Assembly: GCF_000820085.1 (NCBI RefSeq)
Contig: NZ_CDBN01000017.1
Span: 1-37,560, forward strand
Source of the DNA: Aeromonas sanarellii
GTDB taxonomy: Bacteria; Pseudomonadota; Gammaproteobacteria; Enterobacterales; Aeromonadaceae
Length of the DNA stretch: 37,560 nucleotides
Reading direction: 5' to 3'
This document shows positions 8,851-17,287 of the stretch, piece after piece. Under the pieces are notes generated by a model. That model was not told the origin of the DNA. It searched no databases and saw nothing but the letters and a program-made list of their open reading frames with translations. The position numbers and the translations under genes were made by a program. Each line of letters begins with the position of its first letter. The first letter of the stretch is position 1.

Positions 8851-9360
8851 ATGGGTCTGTTTGATAAACTGAAGAAACTGGTTTCCGACGACAGTTCTGA
8901 CACCGGCGGCATCGAAATCTTTGCTCCCCTGTCTGGCGAAATCGTGCCCATCGAAGATGTGCCTGACGTTGTCTTCGCCGAGAAGATCGTCGGCGACGGC
9001 ATCGCCATCAAGCCGGCTGGCAACAAGATGGTTGCTCCGTGCGACGGCACCATCGGCAAGATCTTCGAGACCAACCACGCGTTCTCTCTGGAATCCGACT
9101 CTGGTATCGAACTGTTCGTTCACTTCGGTATCGACACCGTCGAGCTGAAGGGCGAAGGCTTCACCCGTATCGCTCAGGAAGGTCAACAGGTCAAGCGCGG
9201 TGACACCATCATCGAGTTCGATCTGGCCGTGCTGGAAGCCAAAGCCAAATCCACCCTGACGCCTGTGGTCATCTCCAACATGGACGAGATCAAAGAGCTG
9301 GTGAAGATGACAGGTGCCGTGACCGTGGGCGAGACCCCGGTGATCCGCATCAAGAAGTAA
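8851..9360 (+). CDS. crr: Glucose-specific EIIA component (EIIA-Glc)
   Basis: 169 residues, equal to E. coli Crr. This protein takes phosphate from HPr, passes it to glucose-type EIIBC permeases, and regulates adenylate cyclase and non-PTS permeases. The two active-site histidines are His76 (ETNHAFS) and His91 (LFVHFGID), counting the start methionine; they correspond to His75 and His90 of the E. coli protein. The amphipathic N-terminus MGLFDKLKKLVSDD, which in E. coli helps membrane association, is conserved. AGGAG precedes ATG 8851. It is the last gene of the operon and ends at a strong terminator. Confidence 0.98.
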   Translation: MGLFDKLKKLVSDDSSDTGGIEIFAPLSGEIVPIEDVPDVVFAEKIVGDGIAIKPAGNKMVAPCDGTIGKIFETNHAFSLESDSGIELFVHFGIDTVELKGEGFTRIAQEGQQVKRGDTIIEFDLAVLEAKAKSTLTPVVISNMDEIKELVKMTGAVTVGETPVIRIKK

Positions 9361-9381
9361 GTCAGGCTTACGCCGACCAAC

Positions 9382-9416
9382 AGCCCAGCAGGCCTCGCCT
9401 GCTGGGCTTTTTTTTT
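9382..9416 (+). terminator. Rho-independent terminator of the ptsHI-crr operon
   Basis: An 11-bp perfect stem, AGCCCAGCAGG (9382-9392) with CCTGCTGGGCT (9398-9408), a 5-nt loop, then an uninterrupted T run. It starts about 20 bp after the crr stop codon. Confidence 0.96.
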
Positions 9417-9658
9417 GTTGTCGAACATAGTCCATCACAGGCTTGTGACGGGTCATCGGCGAGCCTCCACCACTGCGATATCACCTCCTTCATAGGCCCA
9501 CTCACGCGCGCCAGTCCCACTGTGCCTCATTCGTCCCATGTCCCCCTTGGCACCCTATGCAGACTGTCGCAGACAAGCTATCCGGCAAGCTGCACGCCCA
9601 AGTGCGGGGTCGGTCCCCCTTTCACCATACCGCCCGACGATGGGCGCCCCGATAGTTC
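9417..9658. other. Intergenic region between crr terminator and tetR promoter
   Basis: About 240 bp in which I see no convincing gene, RNA or repeat. Short open frames here lack ribosome-binding sites and family resemblance. It marks the left junction of the tetR-to-nitroreductase block. Confidence 0.5.
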
Positions 9659-9707
9659 TTGACGCTTGTCAGGCCAGAACGTAGATTTACAGGAACGATC
9701 ATTCCAA
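9659..9707 (+). promoter_or_regulatory. tetR promoter with overlapping operator O1
   Basis: TTGACG (9659-9664) and TAGATT (9682-9687) are 17 bp apart and form a good sigma-70 promoter. Directly downstream, across the expected transcription start, lies the palindrome GGAACGATCATTCC within 9690-9707. The same palindrome precedes the next gene, so I read it as the binding site of the TetR protein, which would repress its own transcription. Confidence 0.65.
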
Positions 9708-9720
9708 ATGGGTGAATGCC

Positions 9721-10302
9721 ATGCGTACCAAGACGTTCGAACCCGACGAGATTGCCGATGCCGCCATGGAGGTCTTCTGGCGACGTGGCTATGCGGCGAC
9801 CTCGGTTCAAGATCTTGTCGAAGGCACGGGTCTGTCCCGCAGCAGTCTCTACAGCACCTTTGAGAGCAAGCAAGGGTTGTATCAGCAAGCGCTGATCCGC
9901 TATCAGGCCGTCACCGCATCCAATGTCGCGCTGCTGGACAGTTCTGGTGATGCCAAGGATCTGATCCGACAGTTGCTGATACGCATCCTGGAGGACGAAC
10001 TGGGTGACCGACAACGACGAGGTTGCCTGGTGGCCAATGCCTCCTTGGAACTTGCAGGCCAGGATGAAGCCATCGCCAGGCTGGTGGCACACAACTTTCA
10101 GCGCTTGCACAAGGCATTGGAAAGACTGATCCGGCGAGGGCAACAATCGGGCGACATCCCCCCCGGAAAGAGCCCGCGGGCGCTGGCCTGGTTCTTCGTC
10201 AATACCATTCAGGGCCTGCGTGTGCTGGGCAAGGGCAGCCCCTCAGAGCAGCGACGCCAGTGCCTGCTTGACGTGATCGACACGGCTCTGGATACGCTGT
10301 AG
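9721..10302 (+). CDS. TetR/AcrR family transcriptional regulator
   Basis: A 193-residue regulator. The N-terminal helix-turn-helix is clear: FEPDEIADAAMEVFWRRGYAATS followed by IVE-type sequence DLVEGTGLSRSSLYSTFESKQGLY, ending near residue 57. The C-terminal part is the variable ligand-binding and dimerisation domain, containing RRGCLVANASLEL, common in this branch. An in-frame GTG at 9712 is possible, but ATG 9721 fits the family and lies downstream of GGTG. It precedes an oxidoreductase, an MFS transporter and a nitroreductase on the same strand, and a shared palindrome in front of this gene and the oxidoreductase suggests it represses both. The inducer is unknown; electrophilic or toxic small molecules would fit the neighbours. 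Confidence 0.9.
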   Translation: MRTKTFEPDEIADAAMEVFWRRGYAATSVQDLVEGTGLSRSSLYSTFESKQGLYQQALIRYQAVTASNVALLDSSGDAKDLIRQLLIRILEDELGDRQRRGCLVANASLELAGQDEAIARLVAHNFQRLHKALERLIRRGQQSGDIPPGKSPRALAWFFVNTIQGLRVLGKGSPSEQRRQCLLDVIDTALDTL

Positions 10303-10366
10303 GTCCTTTATCCACCGGCATCCTGGCAGACGTGTGCCTGGGGGCCGGATATTGATTTAACTAAAA

Positions 10367-10384
10367 TTGGAATGATCGTTCCAA
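10367..10384. promoter_or_regulatory. Operator O2, palindrome upstream of the oxidoreductase gene
   Basis: TTGGAATGATCGTTCCAA is an almost perfect 18-bp palindrome with GATC at its centre. Read on the opposite strand it matches O1 at 9690-9707 in 16 of 18 positions. It lies 26 bp before the ATG of the oxidoreductase and is embedded in an AT-rich promoter-like stretch, with TATATT at 10386-10391. This is the expected form of a TetR-family operator. Confidence 0.72.
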
Positions 10385-10410
10385 TTATATTCATCATCAG
10401 AGGAGTCCCC

Positions 10411-11274
10411 ATGAACGCACATCGACATGTCACCTTGGCCATACTCGGTACCGGTCTGATCGGTGCACCGATCGCACGACATTTTCACAGGCGGGGGTTT
10501 AAGGTTCATGCCTGGAATCGCACCACCCCCAAGGCCCAGGCACTGGCCTCTGACGGTATTCTGGTGTTCGACACCCCTGCAGATGCCGTGCGTGACGCCG
10601 ACCTGATAGTGACAGTCCTCAAGGACGGTCCCAGCGTTGAGCAGGTCATGCTGAGCGCCGCTCCGGCCTTGAAAAAGGGGGCCATCTGGTTGCAGTTGAG
10701 CACTGTCGGCATAGAGGGCATTGACACCCTGGTGGCACTGGCCGCACAGCAAGGGCTGGTGTTCTACGATGCCCCGGTGCAGGGCACTCGGCAACCGGCT
10801 GAACTGGCCCAGCTCATCGTTCTGGCATCAGGTCCAGTCGCACAGCGAGCAGCCGCCCAGGCAGCCTTCGACGCCATTGGCAAACGGACCCTGTGGGTGT
10901 CGGAGCAAGCAGGCGCCAGCAGCCGTCTCAAGCTGGCCCTGAACCACTGGGCCTTTTCCCTCACTCACGGCCTGGCCGAGAGTTTGGCCCTGGCCAAGGG
11001 GATGGGCGTCAATCCCGCTCTGCTCATGGATGTGATCACGGGAGGACCGATGGACAGCGGCTATTTTCAGGTCAAGGCCGCCGCCATCCAGGCTGACAAC
11101 TACTCGGCAAGCTTCACGATCGTCAATGCAGTGAAAGATGCCCGTCTGATCGTCGAGGCCGCTGAGCACGCAGGTGTGCGACTCGATACGGCAAAGGCCG
11201 GCCTCTGGCGTTTTGAGCGGGCGCTGGAGGCCGGACACGGCGACAAAGACATGGCCGCGTCCTATCTCGCCTGA
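10411..11274 (+). CDS. NAD(P)-dependent beta-hydroxyacid dehydrogenase-like oxidoreductase
   Basis: A 287-residue protein of the 3-hydroxyisobutyrate/6-phosphogluconate dehydrogenase family. The Rossmann motif GTGLIGAPIARH is at residues 13-24. The substrate-binding segment is DAPVQGTRQ (about 120-128), where classic members have APVSGG. The probable catalytic lysine is Lys174 in GASSRLKLALNHW, with Asn178 following as usual, so it is not an imine reductase of the type lacking that lysine. The ATG at 10411 has an AGGAG ribosome-binding site; an earlier in-frame ATG at 10372 lies inside the operator and is rejected. It is separated by 15 bp from the downstream MFS gene and probably co-transcribed with it. 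The substrate is unknown. Confidence 0.87.
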   Translation: MNAHRHVTLAILGTGLIGAPIARHFHRRGFKVHAWNRTTPKAQALASDGILVFDTPADAVRDADLIVTVLKDGPSVEQVMLSAAPALKKGAIWLQLSTVGIEGIDTLVALAAQQGLVFYDAPVQGTRQPAELAQLIVLASGPVAQRAAAQAAFDAIGKRTLWVSEQAGASSRLKLALNHWAFSLTHGLAESLALAKGMGVNPALLMDVITGGPMDSGYFQVKAAAIQADNYSASFTIVNAVKDARLIVEAAEHAGVRLDTAKAGLWRFERALEAGHGDKDMAASYLA

Positions 11275-11289
11275 GGTGATGAGTACCAT

Positions 11290-12507
11290 ATGAAGAGCGA
11301 ATATCATGAGAGTCCGACACCCAAGGCGATTGTGGACGCAGAGGGTCTGCCAATCGGGAAACTGCTGGCATTCACCACGGCGGGCTTCCTCGCCATCATG
11401 ACAGAGACCATGCCTGCCGGGCTGTTGCCGCAGATCGGCCAGGGGTTGGGCGTATCCGGCTCCCTCGCGGGTCAGCTGGTGACGCTCTACGCACTGGGTT
11501 CCGTCCTGGCGGCCATTCCGATTGTAGCCGCCACTCGCAACTGGAACCGCAAACCGCTATTCCTGCTGGCGCTCGGCGGACTGCTGGTGTTCAACACCCT
11601 CACCGCCTTGTCCAGTCACTACGGCCTGACCCTGGGGGCACGCTTTGTCGCAGGCATGGCGGCAGGGGTGGTGTGGGGCTTGCTGGCCGGGTATGCGAGA
11701 CGCATGGTGCCGACGCACCTGCAGGGTCGTGCCCTGGCTGTCGTCGGTGTCGGCCAGCCCATCGCCCTGGCCATTGGTGTGCCATTGGGAACCTGGTTGG
11801 GCACCTGGTCTGACTGGCGCGGCGTCTTCTGGATCATGTCGGCGCTGTCGTTACTGTTGTTTCTCTGGGTATGGCTGTCGGTACCGGGCTTTGCGGGCCA
11901 GTCGGCCAGGCAGCGAGTCCCCATCCGACACATCTTCCGGATGCCAGGCATTCGCCCGGTCCTGCTGGCTCTGTTCGTCTGGATACTGGCGCACAACATT
12001 CTCTATACCTACATAGCGCCCTTCCTCGCATCGGTTGGCCTGGGGGAATGGGTCGATGCCATGCTGCTGCTGTTTGGCGTCGCGTCCATCGTGGGGATCT
12101 GGCTCACCGGCCTGCTGGTGGATCGCTTGCTGCGCACGCTGACGCTGCTGAGCCTGGCCGTATTCACCACAGCCGCGTTGATGCTTGGCTTCTCCTGTTC
12201 ATCGCCATGGGCCGTGCTGCTAGGCATCACGCTGTGGGGGCTGACCTTTGGCGGTGCGCCGACCCTGTTGCAGACCGCGCTCTCGGATAGGGCGGGCGAC
12301 GAGGCCGACGTAGCCCAATCCATGCTGGTGACCATGTTCAATCTCGCCGTGGCGGGAGGGGGGGTACTGGGTGGCATGCTGCTGGAACACCTGGGCGCGG
12401 CGTCCTTCTCTTGGACGATGGCGGCATTGGCGCTGCTGGGCCTGTCCATCGTCTGGTCATCCCGCCAGCATGGCTTCAGGCCGGGCCACCGTGCCGCCCT
12501 GCCCTGA
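11290..12507 (+). CDS. MFS transporter, AraJ/DHA1-like
   Basis: 405 residues with about 12 predicted hydrophobic segments in the major facilitator pattern. The N-terminal TM1 carries the FLAIMTETMPAGLLPQI sequence typical of the DHA1 subgroup that includes AraJ and other sugar or drug efflux proteins. The loop after TM2 (ATRNWNRKPLF) replaces the textbook GxLaDrxGrr motif A. It likely exports small molecules across the inner membrane by proton antiport. GAGGTGA about 11 nt before ATG overlaps the stop of the preceding oxidoreductase gene, suggesting coupling. In E. coli araJ lies next to sbcC, and here an AraJ-like gene is also close to sbcC, but the intervening nitroreductase differs. The substrate is unknown. 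Confidence 0.85.
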   Translation: MKSEYHESPTPKAIVDAEGLPIGKLLAFTTAGFLAIMTETMPAGLLPQIGQGLGVSGSLAGQLVTLYALGSVLAAIPIVAATRNWNRKPLFLLALGGLLVFNTLTALSSHYGLTLGARFVAGMAAGVVWGLLAGYARRMVPTHLQGRALAVVGVGQPIALAIGVPLGTWLGTWSDWRGVFWIMSALSLLLFLWVWLSVPGFAGQSARQRVPIRHIFRMPGIRPVLLALFVWILAHNILYTYIAPFLASVGLGEWVDAMLLLFGVASIVGIWLTGLLVDRLLRTLTLLSLAVFTTAALMLGFSCSSPWAVLLGITLWGLTFGGAPTLLQTALSDRAGDEADVAQSMLVTMFNLAVAGGGVLGGMLLEHLGAASFSWTMAALALLGLSIVWSSRQHGFRPGHRAALP

Positions 12508-12659
12508 CTGGCTCGGCCCATGATAGCGGCAACGACGGGCTGTGGGCATTGGCCGCACTCAGGGGAGTGGTTGTGCTCATCGCTAGCCCCGCTCATGGAC
12601 GCTCAGGCGTTGCGAGCCATCACACACTTCTTCCATACATTTTCTTACTGGACCATGAC

Positions 12660-13277
12660 ATGACGACAGCCATTCAGAACATCATTGACGCTCGTACTTC
12701 CATCAATCACTTTCAGCCAGACCGCCCTCTGGAGGATGGGGTGATTGCATCCCTGATCAGCCTCGCAACCAAGGCGCCCTCGGCTTACAACATGCAGAAC
12801 TGGCGATTCATTGCCGTGCAGTCCGAGGCGGCCAAGCGCCGCCTGAGAGCCGCCGCCTTTGAACAGCAGAAGATCATGGATGCCTCGGTCGCCTTCATCG
12901 TCTGCGGCACCCTGGCGGCCCACTCTCAGTTGGCCGCCACCCTGCAGCCCAGCGTGAAACACGGCATCATGGCGCAGCAAGTGGTCGATGGATGGGTCAG
13001 CCTGGCCAGCACGGCCCATGAGGGGAATGTCCTCCTGCAGCGGGATGAGGCCATCCGTTCTGCCTCCCTGGCCGCCATGACACTGATGCTGGCGGCACAG
13101 GGGATGGGGCTGGGGTCGTGCGCCATGAGCGGATTCGATGCTGTGCAGGTCGCTCGGGCGTTTGAACTCTCGACGAGCGAGCTACCCGTGATGATCGTCG
13201 CAGTGGGTTATCCCGCCACCAAGAACTGGCCGCAAAAGCCCCGCAAGGCCCTGTCGGAAGTGCTGTCCATCGTTTGA
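12660..13277 (+). CDS. Nitroreductase family protein
   Basis: A 205-residue FMN-dependent oxidoreductase of the nitroreductase fold. The N-terminal ARTSINHF (R-x-S-x-x-x-F) contacts FMN phosphate in this family, and ATKAPSAYNMQNWRFIAV corresponds to the conserved AP-S--N-QPW-F motif with Met-Gln-Asn variation. The central dimer helices and the GLGSCAMSGF segment are also typical. Such enzymes reduce nitro compounds, quinones or enones with NAD(P)H. I chose ATG 12660 because the longer in-frame reading begins inside the MFS gene; no good Shine-Dalgarno is seen. It lies 152 bp after the MFS gene, so it may be the last gene of the TetR-controlled unit or may have its own promoter. Confidence 0.85.
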   Translation: MTTAIQNIIDARTSINHFQPDRPLEDGVIASLISLATKAPSAYNMQNWRFIAVQSEAAKRRLRAAAFEQQKIMDASVAFIVCGTLAAHSQLAATLQPSVKHGIMAQQVVDGWVSLASTAHEGNVLLQRDEAIRSASLAAMTLMLAAQGMGLGSCAMSGFDAVQVARAFELSTSELPVMIVAVGYPATKNWPQKPRKALSEVLSIV

Positions 13278-13479
13278 TGCCATGACGATCCACACCGGGG
13301 GGCCCGCATCAGAGCGCAGGGGACGGCCACAAACATCTGGGCCCTGTCGATCCGCTCGGGTGCCATTGACCACTCCTCTGATGAACGACAATCCAGGCTC
13401 CATTGCTCGGTCTCGGACCAATCCAATGGTCTGCCTGAGCCACAGCCCGCAGGCCAGACTTGCCGGACTGCATCTTTTC

Positions 13480-13504
13480 GGCCCCCTCACAGGGGCCTTC
13501 TTGT
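13480..13504 (+). terminator. Probable terminator downstream of the nitroreductase gene
   Basis: GGCCCC (13480-13485) pairs with GGGGCC (13492-13497) around a 6-nt loop, followed by TTCTTGTT. The T tract is interrupted, so termination strength is uncertain. It is about 200 bp past the stop codon; the sequence between shows no supportable gene. It has no T tract on the minus strand and so does not serve sbcC. Confidence 0.55.
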
Positions 13505-13531
13505 TCATGCATGGTCATGGATGACACGTCG

Positions 13532-16500
13532 TCAGCCGGGCAATACCACCCGGCTTTCGCCGCCGCCGAGGGCCTCCACCCGCACCTGCACGCCGATCCG
13601 CTCCACCAGGGTCTGCACGTGGGAGATGACCCCGATCTGGCGGCCGGCCGCCTGCAGGGAGTCGAGACTTGAGAGCGCCAGATCCAGGCTGTCGGGATCG
13701 AGCGTGCCGAAGCCTTCGTCGATAAACAGCGATTCGACCTGGGTCTGGCGCGACGACAGGCTGGAGAGGGCCAGCGCCAGCGCCAGCGATACCAGGAAGC
13801 TTTCACCGCCGGAGAGGGAATCCACCGAGCGCACCTCATCCCCCATGTCGAGATCCACCACCTGCAGCGCCAGATCGGTGCCGGGCACTCGCTCCAGCCG
13901 ATAGCGGGGGGAGAGCTCGGCGAGCTGGGCGTTGGCCTCCAGCAGCAGCCGCTCCAGGGTGAGGCTCTGGGCGAAGGTGCGCAGCTTGGCGCCGCTGGCC
14001 GAACCGATGAGATCGGAGAGTCGCTGCCAGTGATCCGCCACCGCCTGCTGGGCGGCCAGCGCCTCCTGCAAGGTGCCCGCCTTGAGGGCCGCCGCCTCTG
14101 CCTGGGCCAGCGTGCTCTTGCACTGGAACAGCTGCTCGTCGAGGGCACGGCAGTGTGCCTCCAGCGCCGTCAGCCGGCTGTCGAGCTCCGGTGGCGCCAA
14201 CGCAGCCAGCTCGGGGTGATGCTCGCGGTAACGATCCCGCTTGCTCTCCTCCAGCGCCAGCGCCCGCTGCCGCTCGGTCAAACGGGTACGCGCCTCGGCG
14301 CGGGCATCCTCCAGCGCCTGCAAGGCGGCGCGGCGCGCCTTGAGCTCATCCGGGCTCATGGCCAGCAGGCGGCGCAGGTCATATTCGGCGATGCCGAGGC
14401 TGCTGGCGTGGGCAGCCCAGCGCCCCAGCACCTCCCGTCGCCGCCGGCTGCTCACCTGCTTCTCCTGCTCCAGATGGCTGAGACGGGTCTTGAGCTCGGT
14501 CTGGCGCTCGCGCAAGGCGCGGGCCGCCCCCTGCATCGTCTCCAGCTCGCTGGCCAGTTGCTGCAGCCGCTGCTGCCAGCGGCTCTCGACCAGGGCAATC
14601 TCCTCGCCCCCCAGGCAGGTGGCACGACTGGTAACCAGTCCCTGCCGTTGCTGTTCATGCTCCTTGTAGTCTCGCTCGAGCTTGTGCAGCAGCTCGCGCT
14701 GGGTCTGCAGGCGCGCCTCCTGGGCGCTCAGGGCCGGGGTGAGGCTGGCAATCTCGCCGGTCAGCCGCTCCCACTCGCTCTGACCGTGCAGCCAGGCCTC
14801 GCAGGCCCGCTGCCACTCGCGCCACTGCTGGCTGCCCAACCACTGACGCCAGGGCTGGCCTCCCATCTGCTCGTCGAGCCGGCTGCCCCCCTGCTCAAGG
14901 CGCTGGCGCAGGGTCGTTTCCTGCTCGCCCATCCCCTTCACCTCCCCTTCCAGGGCGATGCGCTGGCGGTCGGCCTCCTGCCACTGCTGCTCGAACTGCT
15001 GGTGCTGGCTGGCCAGCTGGCTCAGCTGCTGGCGCACGGCCTGCAACTGCTGCTGCCCCTGCTGGGCCTCGCGCAGTTGCTGCTGGCTGCGGGCCAGCCC
15101 CTGCTCCAGACTCTGGCCGCGGCCTAGCAGGGTACTCATCAGTTCGTTCCACTCGATTGGGCTCTGACGCAGCGGCAACGGATGGCCCAGCAGCTCGGCA
15201 CCGCCGAGCTGCTGCCAGCGCTGGGTCAGCTGCTCGGCGCGCGTCTCCAGCTCAGGCAGATGTTGCTGACGCACCGCCAGCTGGCGGGCCAGCTCCTGGC
15301 GCTCGCTCTCGCACTGAATGTATTGGTGATTGAGCCGATCCCACTCAAGCTCCAGGCTGCGGACGCGCTCCGCCAGTTGCCCCAGAATACCCGCCACCTG
15401 TGGCTGGCTCTGGTGATAGGGGTGCTCCTCGGCGCCGCAGAGCGGGCAAGGTTCACCGTCGCGCAGGATGTGGCGATGCTGCTCGAAACTGGCGATGGCA
15501 CGGGACTGCTCCAGCGCGTGGCGTGCCTCGTCCCGTTGCAGGGCGAGCCGCTCACGGGCCGGCGTCAGCTCGTCGCCGAGGATGGCCAGCTTGCCGAGCG
15601 CCTGCTCCAGCTGGGCGATCTCCTGCTGCAGGCGACCATGCTGCTCACCGTGATTGCGGCCATAGTCGGCCAGCTCCAGCAACTGGCGCAGCTGGCCGAG
15701 CTGCTCGGTCTGCCCTTGCCACTGCTCCTGCGCCTTGGCCAGGCGCCCCTCCCACTGCTGCTCCTGCAGCTCGTGCTGCTGTTGCAGCAGCCGCGCCTGC
15801 TCGCGCAGCCAGTAGTCGCGCTCCTGCTGCCCCTGCTCCAGCTGGTGTTGCAGTTGCCTGAGGGCGCGCAGCTTGTGTTCGCGCAGGGTGAGAAGCTGCT
15901 GCAGCCTGTCGGCATCCTCGGCCCAATCCTGCATGGCGGTGAGCAGGGGCTGCCACTGGCGGGCCACCGGCGCCAGCTCCTTGTGCTCCTCAAGCCAGGC
16001 ACCCCACTGCTGGTGCTGGCCCTTGAGCTGCTCCACCTGCTGGCACTGCTGGCGCCAGCCCTGCTCCAGGGTGAGCTGCACCTCCCGCTCCTGCGCCCCC
16101 TCCTGCTGGATCTTCTGCAGTTGCTGCTGCTTTTCCCGAATGCGGGTGTCGAGCTCCTGCGCCCGTTTGAGTTCAGGCTGCAGGGCGCCCCACTCGCGCT
16201 CGGCGGCGATCTTCTCCGCCAGCAGTTGCTGTTCGGTGAGGGCGCTCTGCTGGGTCTGCTCCTCCAGCTTGCCAAGTTCAGGGCCAAGCTCGGCCAGCGC
16301 CTTCTCCTGCTGCTGCACCTCCAGGGTGAGGCGAGCCAGTTCGTCGTGATCCGCGCGGGCCACCTGGGCCTGCTCAGCGCGGACGAACTCCTCGCGCTCG
16401 GGGGCGGCCGCAGCGTGGGCCGCCTCGGCCGCGGCAAGGGCCGCCTCTCCCTCCTGACAGGCCTGCAACTGGGCAGCGATACGGCCGTTGAGATCGCGCA

Positions 16501-17287
16501 AGTCCTGCATCAGCTGCTGTTGCTGCTGCTCGTGTTTGAGGCTGGTGGCGAGGCTGACCTGCTGGCTCACCCACTGCTCGCGGGTCGCCTCGTCCATCAG
16601 CGCCACGTCGCCGAGCCGCTGGCGGATGGCGGCCAGTTTCTGCTGCTCCTCCCGCGCCCGCTCATGGGTCTGGACCGAAATGGCGGAGTAGAGCTCGGTG
16701 CCGGTCATCCGTTCGAGCAGTGCCGAACGCTCGTCGGCGCTCGACTTGAGGAAGGCGGCAAACTCCCCCTGGGGCAGGATGACGGCGCGGCGAAACTGCT
16801 CCCAGGAGAGTCCCACCAGCTCGTCAATGCGATCCTGCAGCTCCCGCTTGCTGCCACTGAACACCTGGCCCGACGCCACGTCGGTCAGGCTGCGCTCCTG
16901 GGCCTGAAAGCGCCCCTCGGCGCGGTTGCGAGCCCGGCGCACCGCCCAGCGGGCCAGCCAGACACGGCCGTCACAGCCGCGAAACTGCACCTCGGCAAAA
17001 CCGCTGGCGTGGCCGCGGCTGAGGATGCCGCGCACATCGTTGGCCTTGAGCTTCTCCTCGTCATCCATGCGGCCCACTTCGGCGACGTTCTTGCGATTGG
17101 CGATAAAGCGCGGCATCTCGTCGTAGAGCGCCAGACAGATGGCATCGAGCAGGGTGCTCTTGCCCGCGCCGGTATTGCCGGTGATGGCAAACAGGCCGGC
17201 GGCCCCCAGGGCGCCACCGGCAAAATCGATGGTGAATTGACCGGTCAGGCTGGCCAGATTCTCCCCTGACAGCGACAAGATTTTCAT
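13532..17287 (-). CDS. sbcC: Exonuclease subunit SbcC (Rad50-like ATPase)
   Basis: A 1251-residue SMC-like ATPase, the large subunit of the SbcCD nuclease that cleaves DNA hairpins and processes palindromes and protein-blocked ends. Walker A is GNTGAGKST (37-45). Two long Gln/Glu/Leu-rich coiled-coil arms flank the zinc hook CPLC (614-617). The ABC signature LSGGES (1158-1163) and Walker B FIDEGFGTLD (1188-1197, Asp1190-Glu1191) close the head domain. Length is slightly above E. coli SbcC (about 1048), with the difference in the glutamine-rich coils. The start overlaps the stop of sbcD by 4 bp (ATGA), so the two are translationally coupled. The repetitive CAG/CTG-rich DNA here reflects coiled-coil codons. 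Confidence 0.97.
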   Translation of the reverse strand: MKILSLSGENLASLTGQFTIDFAGGALGAAGLFAITGNTGAGKSTLLDAICLALYDEMPRFIANRKNVAEVGRMDDEEKLKANDVRGILSRGHASGFAEVQFRGCDGRVWLARWAVRRARNRAEGRFQAQERSLTDVASGQVFSGSKRELQDRIDELVGLSWEQFRRAVILPQGEFAAFLKSSADERSALLERMTGTELYSAISVQTHERAREEQQKLAAIRQRLGDVALMDEATREQWVSQQVSLATSLKHEQQQQQLMQDLRDLNGRIAAQLQACQEGEAALAAAEAAHAAAAPEREEFVRAEQAQVARADHDELARLTLEVQQQEKALAELGPELGKLEEQTQQSALTEQQLLAEKIAAEREWGALQPELKRAQELDTRIREKQQQLQKIQQEGAQEREVQLTLEQGWRQQCQQVEQLKGQHQQWGAWLEEHKELAPVARQWQPLLTAMQDWAEDADRLQQLLTLREHKLRALRQLQHQLEQGQQERDYWLREQARLLQQQHELQEQQWEGRLAKAQEQWQGQTEQLGQLRQLLELADYGRNHGEQHGRLQQEIAQLEQALGKLAILGDELTPARERLALQRDEARHALEQSRAIASFEQHRHILRDGEPCPLCGAEEHPYHQSQPQVAGILGQLAERVRSLELEWDRLNHQYIQCESERQELARQLAVRQQHLPELETRAEQLTQRWQQLGGAELLGHPLPLRQSPIEWNELMSTLLGRGQSLEQGLARSQQQLREAQQGQQQLQAVRQQLSQLASQHQQFEQQWQEADRQRIALEGEVKGMGEQETTLRQRLEQGGSRLDEQMGGQPWRQWLGSQQWREWQRACEAWLHGQSEWERLTGEIASLTPALSAQEARLQTQRELLHKLERDYKEHEQQRQGLVTSRATCLGGEEIALVESRWQQRLQQLASELETMQGAARALRERQTELKTRLSHLEQEKQVSSRRRREVLGRWAAHASSLGIAEYDLRRLLAMSPDELKARRAALQALEDARAEARTRLTERQRALALEESKRDRYREHHPELAALAPPELDSRLTALEAHCRALDEQLFQCKSTLAQAEAAALKAGTLQEALAAQQAVADHWQRLSDLIGSASGAKLRTFAQSLTLERLLLEANAQLAELSPRYRLERVPGTDLALQVVDLDMGDEVRSVDSLSGGESFLVSLALALALSSLSSRQTQVESLFIDEGFGTLDPDSLDLALSSLDSLQAAGRQIGVISHVQTLVERIGVQVRVEALGGGESRVVLPG

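Noticed and set aside
14500..16700. Repetitive CAG/CTG-rich DNA as a possible repeat array
   Set aside because: It encodes heptad-type Gln/Leu/Glu coiled coils of SbcC and shows no fixed unit.
15182..17269. 695-codon leucine-rich open frame on the plus strand
   Set aside because: Antisense shadow of the glutamine-rich coiled coils of sbcC.
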